Assembly: GCA_019694955.1 (NCBI GenBank)
Contig: JAIBAX010000001.1
Location: forward strand, 45,852 to 109,851
Direction: 5' to 3'
DNA: 64,000 nucleotides
Source of the DNA: Chitinophagales bacterium
Lineage (GTDB): Bacteria > Bacteroidota > Bacteroidia > Chitinophagales > JADIYW01
Shown: positions 35,801 to 47,500 of the stretch, one piece after another
Layout: each line of letters begins with the position of its first letter
Position numbering within the stretch: the first letter of the stretch is position 1
Position numbers and translations under genes: made by a program
The notes under the pieces: model-generated
Databases searched by the model: none
What the model was told of the DNA's origin: nothing
The model's input: the letters and a program-made list of their open reading frames with translations, nothing else

Positions 35801-37834
35801 GGGAGCAATGATATAGCTAACGTTAAGGTATCTGGTTATTCATTGGGAAACACTGCTGGAAATTTTGTCTCCGTTCAACTTCCCCAGCAATACAGCGGAC
35901 TATCTAATACCGAAAAAGAAGAATTGGCACAAGGGTTATTCGACCATACAAATCAGTTGTATTTCAAAATTTATTGTGATGTGAAACGCTCCAACAAATG
36001 GGAATTTGTAAATGGCTATGCAGATATACAAAAAAATGAATTAGGAAAGCCGAAAATCGAAATCAATGGTGATGAAGTAAAGATTTTCTTGCAAGATGTA
36101 AGTGTTGGCGGCAAATCTTATTCCAGTCACCCGTTTGCTATTGCAGCATGGAACTTTGTTCAAGTAAATAGACCGGAGTTATTAACTTCTGATAATGAAC
36201 CTCGACTAAGTACGGATGATCGTACAAAAGAAGGTATGATGGATAATTTTAAATCGATTATGTGGGTGTTATTTGGTCCCGGTTTTGATGGGTTGGCGAA
36301 GTATTACACAAAGGCTGCAAACAATAGTTATGGAACAAAAGTAGATTTGGAGAAATCGTATGTTCGCCTAAATTCATTAGATGGCGAAAAGTTTGGCGGC
36401 GGCTCACGTGTAAAAGATGTGGTTATTACAGATAGAAATGGTAGTGTTATTTCCGGGCAATATTTTGATTATACCACCAAGCGGGGAGAGCAAACTATCA
36501 GTAGTGGTGTTGCTCCTTACGAACCAAATATTGGCGGCGATGAAAACGCTATAAAATATGGTAGCCCATATAGTACAGATTTTAAAATGATTACCAATTT
36601 CAAGCAATTTCAGGAATTGCCTATCAACGAAGGATACTATCCTTCTCCGTCAGTCGGGTACAGCAAAGTTACTGTTAAGAGCTATGCCACAGAACAAGTG
36701 TTGAAAGAGATACTTCCGGCTACTGTGCCCACCACGGGTATTTCTGTTCATGAGTACTATACCTCTAAAGATTTTCCGGTCATTTCGAAGGAAACAAAAT
36801 TAACAGAAGGAAATGGATCAGTGGATGAATATACCCCCGCATATAGAGTACAATTCCCGGTAGGTTTGATTACTAAAAGTTTCTACACTGCCAGTCAGGG
36901 TTATTCAATAGAAACGAACGACATGCACGGAAAGGAAAAGAAAACTACCTACTTCGGTATTACCAACGGAGGAGATATCAACCCAACACCGATTTCCTAC
37001 GTTGAGTATTTATATAAATCAAGGTTATATCCAGATAAAGTGAATGGCAATATTGCGTATCAACTCTTGAATGAGGTGCCGGTCATGTCAAGGCATTTAG
37101 AAACACCCCAATTAAAAATCTTAGGGATGGATTATGAATACTTTGCGGATAGCAGGTACAGCGAATCAGTTGGAAAGAACGTAGGTGCAAGATTTAATGT
37201 GGACGTTTTTATGATTGGTATTTTTCCAATACCATTGCCGGGTGTATTCCCAGATTTTGGTGATGATGAAAAGAGGGTGCGTACAATTGTTACCAATAAA
37301 ATCATTCATCGATTTGCTATCATGGATAAAACCAATGTCTTTAAAGAGGGTGCACTTACCCAAACAGAGAACCTAGCTTACGATGCATTTACCGGAAATC
37401 CAGTGCTGACAAAATTAAATAATGAGTATAAAGATGCTATATATAACTATTCTATCCCAGGATATTGGGTGTATAATGGCATCGGACCTGCTTATCGAAA
37501 TAGCAATTACTCCATATCCGGTGTCGGCAAAGGGGAGAATTTTATTGAAGTGACGGATGCTGATTTCCTGCTGCCACTCATCAATGGCGATGAGGTGATA
37601 GTAGAAAATGGTACAACATCGCAACACTACATCGTTACCAAAAAAGTAGACAAGAAGGTGTATTTTGAGACACCTCAGGGTACGAACCCTGTGCTGGTGG
37701 ATATCGGTAAAGATTATGTTGTTACGATTATCCGTTCTGCGATGCGCAATCAGCTGACCAATAATGTGGGAACAGTGGTGAGCCAGCACAATCCGATTCA
37801 AGATGCAGATTTATCAGAAAAATGTCAATACTAA
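32897..37834 (+). CDS. Large exported SpvB/TcB-like protein of the RHS operon
   Basis: A 1645-residue protein with a signal peptide (1 to about 26). Residues about 49-112 hold a SpvB/TcB-like opening: GDFSYNIPLFELPGPNG, FNLGYSSG, then WVGLGWNINVGAINR and GLPDEF. In SpvB and TcB proteins the same words (SYSIPI ... LSLSYSSG ... GLGWSL ... ISR) start the Rhs-type shell. Residues about 150-320 are a glycine/serine-rich alternating-strand insert that could form a barrel. At about 934-962 comes LKEIKLPTGALVKIDYEADR. No T9SS sorting domain and no toxin tip. The next gene starts 4 bases later. Probably a structural partner of the giant RHS protein, by context. Confidence 0.78.
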   Translation: MIHNRTNKATFPLIGFVLLATIRLSAVTGGPQQPEAHQFTSASTEEMVDLFSGDFSYNIPLFELPGPNGGYPFNLGYSSGITMDQEATWVGLGWNINVGAINRQVRGLPDEFDGEHDKVFKTRDQLPHEVFGVNLAVDFEAIGLDNNDIVKFAPSIGVKVYNDSYKGFGVSRNIGISLSFTGKGNTTGSIGLSLSNDNFEGASISPNIGVGGIKTGTDGQSMGFSLGFNYNARQGLTDVSLSQSVSQKIEKAGKMKESTSTGTSSSMGLSFNNNHSYTPGIQDETVSSSGNGSFKIGLEGYGVIVDPFISGFYSKEELRFKNQKRTLPAYGYLNLQAGYEKNDGILDFNRENDGEIHKDMKNLPNPILTYDVFSLTGQGVGGMFRPYRSDVGVLSDMPAKSNTYGGTLAIDIAAGNLVHGGGSGSGSWDYSLSHKWETGNTNDINNIYKYGNLENNNLKEPYFFEMYGDKSAQEIEELNQVLGYSVNSSDPAASLRNIEPTFIKPVQDGSDFYPGKDLLNGKTPLKVFTVNQNAPDNRLSRSTSIVQITNEMIQNNPNALPAFKVSYYTDPNNPVALANFNRTGLKPNHFAGFIVTNPDGTRYVYALPVYNKKQIEVVESVLIDDEVKNGTNIYNMSNTDKGSSTAHKGKRMEYLDKTETEEFVNSFLLTAVLGADYVDVTEDGVTKDDLGYWVKFTYSKDPLLYNWGAPYSGANYLEGLFSKSSDDKCSFMYGQREQYYLREAETKSHIAKFTISNRNDGKGIDNIPGLSTSAVSKKIDKIQLFSRNEIDAQGVNATPIQTTYFQYAKETFNPGSPSVTVPSYTSNPELCEGVPNAGGQRGKLTLKAVYMTYRNNDRGLLNPYVFDYNEDVAEENPDYNTHKYDRWGNYQENAVYDGMQEMKYFPYTKQPEQGKATEAQLNQWSAAWSLKEIKLPTGALVKIDYEADRYAYVQNKPAMQMYPISGINGSNDIANVKVSGYSLGNTAGNFVSVQLPQQYSGLSNTEKEELAQGLFDHTNQLYFKIYCDVKRSNKWEFVNGYADIQKNELGKPKIEINGDEVKIFLQDVSVGGKSYSSHPFAIAAWNFVQVNRPELLTSDNEPRLSTDDRTKEGMMDNFKSIMWVLFGPGFDGLAKYYTKAANNSYGTKVDLEKSYVRLNSLDGEKFGGGSRVKDVVITDRNGSVISGQYFDYTTKRGEQTISSGVAPYEPNIGGDENAIKYGSPYSTDFKMITNFKQFQELPINEGYYPSPSVGYSKVTVKSYATEQVLKEILPATVPTTGISVHEYYTSKDFPVISKETKLTEGNGSVDEYTPAYRVQFPVGLITKSFYTASQGYSIETNDMHGKEKKTTYFGITNGGDINPTPISYVEYLYKSRLYPDKVNGNIAYQLLNEVPVMSRHLETPQLKILGMDYEYFADSRYSESVGKNVGARFNVDVFMIGIFPIPLPGVFPDFGDDEKRVRTIVTNKIIHRFAIMDKTNVFKEGALTQTENLAYDAFTGNPVLTKLNNEYKDAIYNYSIPGYWVYNGIGPAYRNSNYSISGVGKGENFIEVTDADFLLPLINGDEVIVENGTTSQHYIVTKKVDKKVYFETPQGTNPVLVDIGKDYVVTIIRSAMRNQLTNNVGTVVSQHNPIQDADLSEKCQY

Positions 37835-37838
37835 GCTT

Positions 37839-40800
37839 ATGAAAACCAAGGCAATAAAAATAATTCCGTTTCTGTTATGTATGATTTTTTCCATGACAGA
37901 AAATTTGTTGGGGCAGGAACAACATGACAATAACCAAGTGATGGTAAGATATGCATTATGGGTATTACAAAATGAGCATAATTGGGATCCAAACTTACAG
38001 ATAACTCATCAGGTTTATGGTCGATTTAATTTAACTGGAATAGGATTTAGTACAGATTTAAGGATTTGTAATAGTTTTGAGTGTAATGAATGTCCTAATA
38101 ATGGTGTTTCATGTGTGAATAATTCTGGACACTGCATTCTTTCTCCTCAAGGTTCTCCAACACCATACACTGCCATAAGTTCTTTTCCTTCGTGTTATAA
38201 GGGTAACTTTTCTGTTGATATTAGAGGCAATTCTTGGGATGAAAGACGAGGTGCTCCGTGTGAATTTAAGTCATATGTTATTAACCCAGACAGAGACTTT
38301 TCGAATTTTTCACTTGCACCTATTAATTTTATTTCAAATAATGAAATTGAACAATCTTTTACTGGTACATCTGGGTGGTATGGTTCTCCTGGTCGTAAAG
38401 AAGATTTTAAGATATTAAAAACACCAGAGCATAACTTCTTTTCAAGAACTTCTAAAAGTGCAATTGTTAGCACCAATATTGAGGATGATTTTTGTCCTGG
38501 CGAGAATATATGGTTAGATCGATTTTTTAGAGGGGGCGATAATGTTAAGTGGTGGTCAAAAAATAACGTAAATGCACAATGGGTTGCAATTGGGTTTGAC
38601 GGGGTTGATGCTAATCGATATTGGTTGAACTATAATTCGACACAATATTTGCAAGATAATACTGATGCAAATACGAAAAAATATACAACTTATACAATAA
38701 GTGCCTGTGGTAATAGTACTTGTTCAAATGATGAAAGTGAGAATGCCTATTACTGTCTGGAGCATAATATAAAGGTTTATAAACCCCTTACAGCCATTCC
38801 TTTTGAGGTTAAAAAACCATGTAATCAAGGCAATACCAATAATGGGCAAGTTATTTTACATCTTCCCGAACGAGACGGTGGTTGGCATCCTGATGTGGTG
38901 AATTATACCTATGTTTTACAAAAAGATTACGTAGCCAATAATATCTTGGAAGCCGAATGCCTGACACCCTACCAAACAGGATGTATTGGAAACTTAAATA
39001 GCAATTTTACGCTATCTGGATTGGTAGAAGGAGATTATCAGCTAACGGTCATGGCTTCAAATTGTAATAATACCACTCCATTAAGACCATCACTTATTGG
39101 TTGTAATACTTTAAATATTATCATCCACATCCCCGCAGACGACAAACTCCCTGTAGAACTCGGTGAAGATAAGTTCCTCTGCGACCGCAATGATGTGGTT
39201 ACATTAAGTGTGCCGCCCACCTACACCCAAAATGGAAATCAGACAGCATGGTTTTGGGAGTGTGACGATAATTTCATCAGCAATGCCGATCATATTGATG
39301 TTCATGATGGTTTAGGCGGTTTTTATCGTGTTGAAGTCACCAATAGCAGTGGTTGCACTACTAAGGATAGGGTTTTTATTGCCGATTTCAACAAACCAAG
39401 AACCATGAAAGCCAGTATTCCCGATGCTTTACAAACATCTGCTTCTCAACTCACTTCTAATTGGTATCCTGAGGTCAATGCGATGAATTTCAATACTGTA
39501 GGGGATTTAAATAATTTTTTGGATAAAAGCCGATTCGCTAACGGAAAGGCAGGAATCTTCAGAGGAAATTTCGCTTATGATTACTTAGATGCTCGGGAAC
39601 TTACCACCGGAATAAAGACACAACACGATGGTGCTTTTGGCGAGTACTACTATTTCAACTGGCACGACCCCAACTATACCGAATGTGTGCCCGAATGGAA
39701 ATACAATGCCCAAATGACCAAATACAATTCCTCGGGTTTTGATATAGAAAACAAAGATATCCTCGGCAGATATAGTGCTGAGTTGTACGGATACAAAGAT
39801 AGGTTGGTGATAGCCTCTGCCGCCAACGCCAGATACAATGAAATTGCGTTTGAGGGTTTTGAAGAGTATAAGCCATTCCCATCTTCGTATAATCAATTAA
39901 CCAATAGTACAGGAAATTTTGACTTAGTTCAAACTATAGAACCAGGCGATTATCCTTATTATGAGGTATATCCTATAAAATATGGTTTTGGTAGGTATGC
40001 TTATACACCTGCGGATTTAACAAATGTCTGTTCTCAACCTGTTCGTTTGGAAATATATGCCAAGAATGTTCCAATGGATATCTCCACACCCATAGATGAA
40101 CGATTTAATATTTCACAAAATACGATTGCAAGCACACCTATATGTGGTGAATCAAAAGGTACTTTCTTAACACTTGATGAAGGTGTTCCAGGTTTTGATT
40201 GTGAATATTGGACAGGTGATGTTACTATAAAGAAATTTAAAAGCGTTCCGGAGAAAATATCGACCACGCTAATTTATGTAAAAACAGAAGCCCATACGGG
40301 AAAGATGTCAGCTAAGGTTATTGCTAGTGGCGATCCTGAGTCGGTACTTTCTATACCGCAAACAGCCCTTTCTTTAGATCATAATAAAACTTATTATATC
40401 AGTGCCTGGGTGAGAATACCGGATATGGATAACAAACATCCCGATGAACTAAAGCAGTTCTATCATGATAATAATATCAGAATAAGTGTAGAATATCCCG
40501 GTATGAATGCCAAATCTTTTTATCCATCTGGTAATGTAATAGACGGATGGCAACGGATTGAAGGCACTTTTACTACGTCTGCAAAAGATGGAGAATTAAA
40601 AATGAAATTCGATAATGTACAGGATTTTTATTTAGATGATATTCGCCTGACACCGGAAAATTCTTCCATACAAACCTATGTGTACGACCCGCAAACGTAT
40701 CGACTCATTGCCGTTTTAGATCAGAATAATTATGCGGCCATCTATCAATACGATGATCAGGGACAATTGTTTCTTACCAAAAAGGAGACTACTGAAGGTA

Positions 40801-40841
40801 TTAAAACCATACAACTCAATTCCTCATACATAAAAAAATAA
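37839..40841 (+). CDS. Exported PKD/carbohydrate-module protein with YD-like end
   Basis: A 1000-residue protein. Signal peptide to about residue 26 (NLLGQ). Cys-rich N-terminal part (CNSFECNECPNNG); PKD/Ig-like domain about 434-510 (LGEDKFLCDRNDVVTLSVPP ... GGFYRVEVTNSSGCTTKD); a middle part with an ANARYNEIAFEGFEEY segment; a CBM4/9-like sandwich about 786-945 (HTGKMSAKVIAS, WQRIEGTFTTSA, FYLDDIRLTPEN); and a final YD-like strip, TYVYDPQTYRLIAVLDQNN then IYQYDDQGQLFLTKKETTEG, as in RHS proteins. An ATG at 37803 is also in frame but lies inside the previous gene; 37839 gives the signal peptide. It is 4 bases after one gene and 2 before the next. Confidence 0.75.
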   Translation: MKTKAIKIIPFLLCMIFSMTENLLGQEQHDNNQVMVRYALWVLQNEHNWDPNLQITHQVYGRFNLTGIGFSTDLRICNSFECNECPNNGVSCVNNSGHCILSPQGSPTPYTAISSFPSCYKGNFSVDIRGNSWDERRGAPCEFKSYVINPDRDFSNFSLAPINFISNNEIEQSFTGTSGWYGSPGRKEDFKILKTPEHNFFSRTSKSAIVSTNIEDDFCPGENIWLDRFFRGGDNVKWWSKNNVNAQWVAIGFDGVDANRYWLNYNSTQYLQDNTDANTKKYTTYTISACGNSTCSNDESENAYYCLEHNIKVYKPLTAIPFEVKKPCNQGNTNNGQVILHLPERDGGWHPDVVNYTYVLQKDYVANNILEAECLTPYQTGCIGNLNSNFTLSGLVEGDYQLTVMASNCNNTTPLRPSLIGCNTLNIIIHIPADDKLPVELGEDKFLCDRNDVVTLSVPPTYTQNGNQTAWFWECDDNFISNADHIDVHDGLGGFYRVEVTNSSGCTTKDRVFIADFNKPRTMKASIPDALQTSASQLTSNWYPEVNAMNFNTVGDLNNFLDKSRFANGKAGIFRGNFAYDYLDARELTTGIKTQHDGAFGEYYYFNWHDPNYTECVPEWKYNAQMTKYNSSGFDIENKDILGRYSAELYGYKDRLVIASAANARYNEIAFEGFEEYKPFPSSYNQLTNSTGNFDLVQTIEPGDYPYYEVYPIKYGFGRYAYTPADLTNVCSQPVRLEIYAKNVPMDISTPIDERFNISQNTIASTPICGESKGTFLTLDEGVPGFDCEYWTGDVTIKKFKSVPEKISTTLIYVKTEAHTGKMSAKVIASGDPESVLSIPQTALSLDHNKTYYISAWVRIPDMDNKHPDELKQFYHDNNIRISVEYPGMNAKSFYPSGNVIDGWQRIEGTFTTSAKDGELKMKFDNVQDFYLDDIRLTPENSSIQTYVYDPQTYRLIAVLDQNNYAAIYQYDDQGQLFLTKKETTEGIKTIQLNSSYIKK

Positions 40842-40843
40842 GC

Positions 40844-41503
40844 ATGAAAAACATACTTCTTTTTCTCGTCTTTTTGCCATCCCAACTGCTCAATGCAACT
40901 GATAATTGGGAACAGGCAAAGCCATATATACAAAAACTCGCTGAACATTATACGGGACTTGTCAACTATAACACCATCATTTTGTATGAGATGATGCCTG
41001 TTTCCGGAGGTGCAAATATTCGAATGGATTCCGTTAATGTAACGATTATGGGTTCTAAGATGATGCTCTTTTCGTCCGAGTTGGATGTTTATCAAAATGG
41101 TAAAGAAGAGATGCGTGTGCTACACCCTGAAAAGCAAATTATAACACACGTATTTGAAAAAGAAGATAAAGCGTTTGTCAACAACAGATCATTTACAGCC
41201 GAATTGATCTTGAAAACATATGAACAAGCCGATTCTGTGTTGATGACAGATATGGGTAATGGCAGCAAACGCTTCGATTTATATGCTAAAAACCTCCCTT
41301 TTCAAAATATTACCTTCTTTGTCAATAAAGATGATTTTATTACGGAAACCATCTATTGGTATAAAGACGATCCTTATTATTTAGGGCAAAGAATCGTCTA
41401 TCCGGAATTCCGCGTTTTGAGCGACAAGGAAAGTAAATTCACTGACAAAGAAACCTTCCTGAGAATGACCCATACAGAAGGCTATCAATTCATCACCCAA
41501 TAA
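40844..41503 (+). CDS. Small secreted protein, LolA-like
   Basis: A 219-residue protein with a signal peptide (cut near LLNAT, residue 18). The body alternates strands in a way that recalls LolA/outer-membrane lipoprotein-sorting folds: YNTIILYEMMP, MGSKMMLFSSELDVYQNG, KEEMRVLHPEKQIITHV, ITFFVNKDDFITETIYWYKDD. That is a fold resemblance only. It is 2 bases after one large gene and 10 before the giant RHS gene, so it is certainly in the operon and may help place one of the large proteins at the outer membrane. Confidence 0.65.
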   Translation: MKNILLFLVFLPSQLLNATDNWEQAKPYIQKLAEHYTGLVNYNTIILYEMMPVSGGANIRMDSVNVTIMGSKMMLFSSELDVYQNGKEEMRVLHPEKQIITHVFEKEDKAFVNNRSFTAELILKTYEQADSVLMTDMGNGSKRFDLYAKNLPFQNITFFVNKDDFITETIYWYKDDPYYLGQRIVYPEFRVLSDKESKFTDKETFLRMTHTEGYQFITQ

Positions 41504-41513
41504 AACTCCGGCT

Positions 41514-44500
41514 ATGAGAAAGATAAGAATAATTATCCTGTTTTGCATAATGGCACTATCCTTTAACCAGTTGAAGGCACAATGTAAAATGACGAAGGTG
41601 ACTGTGGATCTCGCAAAAATGCGGGGAAGAACAATAGCTCCAGGTAACGGTGTGTTTTATTGGAATGTGAGTGGTACTATTTATGGTAACGGTCAATCTA
41701 TAAATATTAATCAAATAAACTTTCAAGCAAACAGAGGTAATGATGTGCCTTTTAATAATGCAAGAGTAATACCAAACGGACCATATGCAACTGCTACTAA
41801 TCAAGCTCTAGAGTTTGTTGTATGTGGTGAAGATTTATCGCAGTACACGATGGTATTAAACTTTTATTTTAATGGTGGTTTTACAACTACAAAAACTGCA
41901 TCAAGAACTGTAAACTTGGCGACATTTCTGCAAAATGGTAATGAAAGAATTTCAAACGAGATTAAAACAGGTGGTGGTTCGATAAATGCGAGTTGGTGGT
42001 TCTATGTCAAGAAAGAAGCCATTCCCACCCCCAAGTACTACCTGCCATCGGAGTTTACTGTATGTGAGAATGAGCTTCCTTTAAAGATAGATTTGAGAAA
42101 TTATGATATCCCGGAAGGTTCTTATCCCAATATAGTATTGTTGAACAGTAATGGACAAGTACCTGGTCAAATTTCTAATATTGTAACCATTCCTACAAGT
42201 GGTGATTATGTGTTGTTGTCTGATAATAACTATCAATGTGTTTTATATGAAACATTTCATGTTACAGTACATCAACTAACTCAAATCACCAACCAAGACC
42301 AATATACACTCTGTTGGAATGATCATTTAGTTATTTCAGCTGCAACGCAAGATCCCCCGGGAGAAGACCTTAGCCCTTATGAATATACATGGAAAGATCC
42401 GGCGGGGAATTGTATAGGTTATGCGCAAAACATCACCCTCTCAGAATTGGGCACCTATACCTTAGAAGTGACGAACAAAAATGGGTGTACTTCCACTAAG
42501 CAAATACAAGTGGTAAATCCCACCCTTCCAGCAGCGGAATTCCCAACTGGTACGGAACTTAATCTTTGCAACGTTGCACCTAGTCCCATCCAACTGCAAC
42601 TTTCAGCATCTTATGCCTCATATCAATGGAATGATGGTTCTACTAATTCAACTTTATCCGTAAATGAATCGGGAAAGTATTCCGTGCAAGTGGTGGATGC
42701 GGAAGGATGTTCTAGCGAGGCCAGTATAGAGATTATTGAACCCTGTAATGATAACGGCTTCAGAAAACTGGAAGGGCGCTCTTGGGTGGCCTTTATTACT
42801 AAGTCAGATTTTCAAGATCCTGCCAAAAATACCATTGGCATATCCGATCCAAGATACCCTTACAGTGCCGATGACAGGGTAAGCAGAACCAATATTGTAC
42901 GCCTCCAATACCATCGAAGTGACATGACAGACGATGCAACTTCTCAGTGGAACTTGTATGTGGATTACGAAGCCACCATGATTTTGGATGGTGTTACACA
43001 TACTGAGAATGGAAGACTTGCCTTACAGAAAAGCAACGCTTCTGATAATGTTTATGAGGCGGCCAATAGTCATGGCAATGCCGAAGATATCAGCATACAA
43101 ATCCTTGATGCGTACCTCATCGATCAATCGAGTACTCATGTTGCCAATTTAAGTACTATCCCAGATGATATCGTACTAGAATTGGAGATGAAGATTCATC
43201 ACCAAAAAAGGCTTACAACAACTGTTACTAACGTAAATCATGTAATAGATAATACCAATGGTAAATTAAAAATAAACTGGAGGCCTTTGCCTTCGGCGGT
43301 AGAGTATGAGGTTCAATTTGCCTATTGGGATAGATATACCAGAGGAACAGTGCCTACGACTGAAACACTTTTCAAAGAGAAAGGTTGGAGTATTCAGGCA
43401 CCAAAAAATGAGGTTATCATTGATGCCACTTTCCCTGAAGGAACATTATATTATAGAATACGTCCAATTGGTAAGCATTTATTGGATAATAATGAGGATA
43501 TAACAAAAATTGATCAGGGAACATTTACCTCAGTGAGGAATATTGCCATCGTTCCTTCAGGTGGAGGCACATCGAGCATCAATGCTTTTGAACCAGATGA
43601 GAACTGGAGCAAAACTATCACCTTTGCTGAAGAAGGAAAGAAAAAAGAAGTCATCTCCTATATGGACGATAACCTGAGACCTACTCAGGTGGTTACTAAC
43701 CTAAATACCAATAAATTATCGTTGGTAGCTGAAAGTTACTATGATTATGAAAGTCGTGCTACCCTAAATGTATTGCCAGTTCCGGTGACAGATAATAATC
43801 TGTTTATGAAGAATCCCATAGCAACTTCAGGTGGCAATCCTATTGATCCTGTATTTGTGGACAATCCTATTCAACAACCTGTTGACCCAACGTCCACCGT
43901 GGCAACTTATTATTCGCCTCAAAACCCATTTTTACTAAATACCGCCTATACGAATATCATGTCCATGGAAAATATTCCGGATGCAAATGGTTATGTGACC
44001 ACTAAGGTGGAATATAGTAGAGATAATACAGGAAGAGTAATCCGTCAATCGGGCGTTGGCGAAGAGTTTATTATCGATGAAATGGGTCAGAAACATTATA
44101 CACAATATTTTTATGGAACACCCACTCAGTTAGAGTTGCACAGATTGTTTGGTGAAAATGTCGGTGAAGCAGTATTTTATTCCAAACAAATGGTCGTTGA
44201 CCCCAACGGTCAAGTAAGCGTATCTTATTTAGATAATAAAGAAAAAACCATTGCCACAGCTTTGAGTGGCGATGCACCGGCCAATCTTACTGCGTTAGAT
44301 ATTCCAATTATTACTACTCCTCCCATTTCCTTAATGGGTAATAATATAGTAGATGAAGAATTAAAAGAAAGCAAAGACATCAATATCATTCTGAATGATA
44401 AGGTAAATAAAATTTATAATTTCCATTATAACCCCAAATCCGGTATCAACAACCTCAATACCATTAACGGGAATCCTTATTGTACAGACTGCGCATATGA

Positions 44501-47500
44501 ATTGGAAATATATATCACAGACCCTAAAGGATTTGAAGTGCCAATAACACTTACTAGTTCGATTCCAAATGTACAATTATTAGGTAACAAAATAACAGGG
44601 GCTTTAAATACAGATGCATGCCCAAATACCGATCCAAATTATGAACGCGATTGGGGTACAATAGATTTTGAGGCTACTTTCCAGCGTTTAGGAGATTATA
44701 CGATTTATAAAAGACTGAAATTACTCAATGGTGAACCACTGACTGAGTATTCAGAGATAATCTCTCACTTTACAACGCCACCATTACCTCCATTACAGAC
44801 TTATATTGAGCAACATTTGGATGATTATGTAGATGCAAATGCCTGTAAATTGGATTGTCCCTCGCTGGCACAAGCTTATGTGGATCAATTGAAAAAAGAA
44901 GATATTGCAAAAAATGAGGAAAAAACTCCACAGGAATATTTGGATATATACAATGATAAAGTAGAAGAATGCGAAGAACCGGGAGCGCCTTTTGACGGAC
45001 TGCAAATTGCAGAAGAGGAATGTGAGAATATTCTTCAAATGATGGGACAACAATTGGCGCCGCCTAGAGATTTAATTAATCCCCCTGCAGGGAATTACTT
45101 TAATCTTGCTGCCCAAACCTTTTTATCACTTAGAAACAATTTATACTATATTCCTAGAATTACCAGTAAACTTGGTGCAGATGCTTTAAATATAGATGAT
45201 AAGGAAATATTAGCAAAAGCATGGCAACCAGAATGGGGTGTGAAGTTTATTTGGATATTTGGAGGGCAATTACATCCGGAGTACTGCCATTATGAGAACT
45301 GTTTGGCAGAGATGGATATCAGAGCCAAAGATTTTGATTTGATACAACTTTCGGGAATAGATGCCGCTATTGATGGAAATTACCTTGAGGATAATACGCC
45401 CGGTAATCCAAGTGATTTTGATTTCAGTATCGGTAGTGCCTTGCAAACCGAGATGATCAACTACCAACTATACGCTGATAGGTATGTGTTGTTGAGCGCC
45501 GTCGGTTATCCGGATGTATATGTTAATCTATGGAATGCTATTCGCCCAGGTTATCAAATAACATTGGGAGATGGTACGGTGTTTAGTGCAAATATGGCCT
45601 ACTATTATGAAGGTAAGGAGGAATATATTGCGGATAAGATAGACGTGAACGATAATAATATCTTGGAAGCAGATGAGAAGAAGCGGCTATATTGGATAAA
45701 CTTCCTTAGTGGATTTTTAAATATTAAGCAAAACTTCTTGGCTGATGAGAGAGAATTGGGTGGTTGTGAATATTTTACTGCTCCAGCATCCTCTTATGCT
45801 GTGGTTCAGGATCCGCGATTGCCAAAAACACGCGATGAAGCTCTAGAGGATTACAATGAACAAATGGCACAAATTAATTTTGGTAGTCACTGTGCCCAGA
45901 TGGCAGAATACCAGTTTGATTTTTTAATGAGTGAGTGTCCGGCACTTCAGGCAGAGATAATGGGTAGTCCATCATTTCAAACGATTAAACAAGGTATTAT
46001 TACCAAATTTGCTGAGATTTGTGTCGCTGAAAGTAATGTGGAAAATCCGGGTGGTTGGGTATTAGAAGGGAACGAAGAAGCATTTGATGATTTGGTAGCC
46101 TATATTAATGGGCTTAATCTAACTGCAACTTGTAATGTGGCAGCAATACTTACTACTAATGTAAGTTTTCAAAACGGTAATTGTGGTAACCTTATTCCCA
46201 ATGGGGATTTTGAGGATGGTAATACTGGATTTTTAAGTGATTATGCCTTTAGTGCGAATACTTATCCCGGAGAATATTTTGTAGATGTTTTTGCCTATGG
46301 TGGTGGATCGTGGACACCTTGTCAAAATCCTTCTCATGGTAAATTCATGATTATTGATGGTACTCCGTACACAACGCAAAGATTTTGGTACAATACATAC
46401 AATGGGTTGTCAGCAAATACAAATTATGAATTTTCTTTTGAAGCTATATCAGTATATCCTTCAAATTATGCGAATATCATGGTAAACATTAATGGACAAA
46501 CCAATAACTTTCAATTAAATACTAATTCCAATAATTGTAATTGGCAAAAATATACTGTTGAAGTTAATACAGGCGCTGGAACTTCTTTGAACATAGCTCT
46601 ATCTGACTTGGAAGGAGAACTCAATGGTAATGATTTTGCAATTGATAATATTTCTTTAAAAAAGAAGGATTGTGGAGAACCATATGTTTTATCAGGTTCA
46701 TGTAAAAACTGCATAGACAATTTAGTGGATGAGTACAATAACTACCTCAATAAGCAATTTGTGCGATATGAAGAAGTAGGTACGCCCATACGTACATACT
46801 CTTTTGAAAATGCAAGAGATGCAAATGGCAATTATAACCCCAATGGAGATTTTGATGCAGATCCGATTTATATGCATCCTGCCGGGGATGGAGGTGATAT
46901 GACGGGATATATTATATCATCTATACACCAATTATATAACTACTCACCACATGTTGGACCCTATGATGTAAGAATTGGTGTTCCTGATTTACCTACTTCA
47001 GATGGAGCGGATGTTGCGGGAGGTATGTATCTTTACCACGGTACACAAGGTGTACCGCCTTCAGGATCTAATGTTTACGGCGCCAATGTTTGGAAAACTA
47101 GAGATAATAATCCAATACCAGTAACACCTGGAAAGTATTATAGAATCTCATATAAATTTATTGACCTCTGGAATTTATATAACCCAAGTGGTGGTCTTGA
47201 AAATCCAACAGTAATAACAAAACTAAAAGTTTTTGTAAATGATGCGCCAATACACCATTTGTATGATGGACTTCGAACACCTTATACACTGTATAACCAA
47301 GAGTGGATGCCATTTGAACATGTATGGCAGGCACCTCCCGGAGTTACACAAATGAATATCAGAATCTTTAATGAAGAATCCAATGGTCTAGGTAATGACT
47401 TTCTTATAGATGAAATCGTTGTTCAGGAAGTAGATCGCATTGAATGTTCCGTATACAATGGAGACGAAGCCAATGATTGTGAATGTAGTGTTGCATTGGA

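Noticed and set aside
37415..37801. Minus-strand 128-residue frame inside the 1645-aa gene, and similar long antisense frames in the RHS region
   Set aside because: They lie antisense to well-supported exported proteins, have no domain and no start signal; shadows of the real frame.
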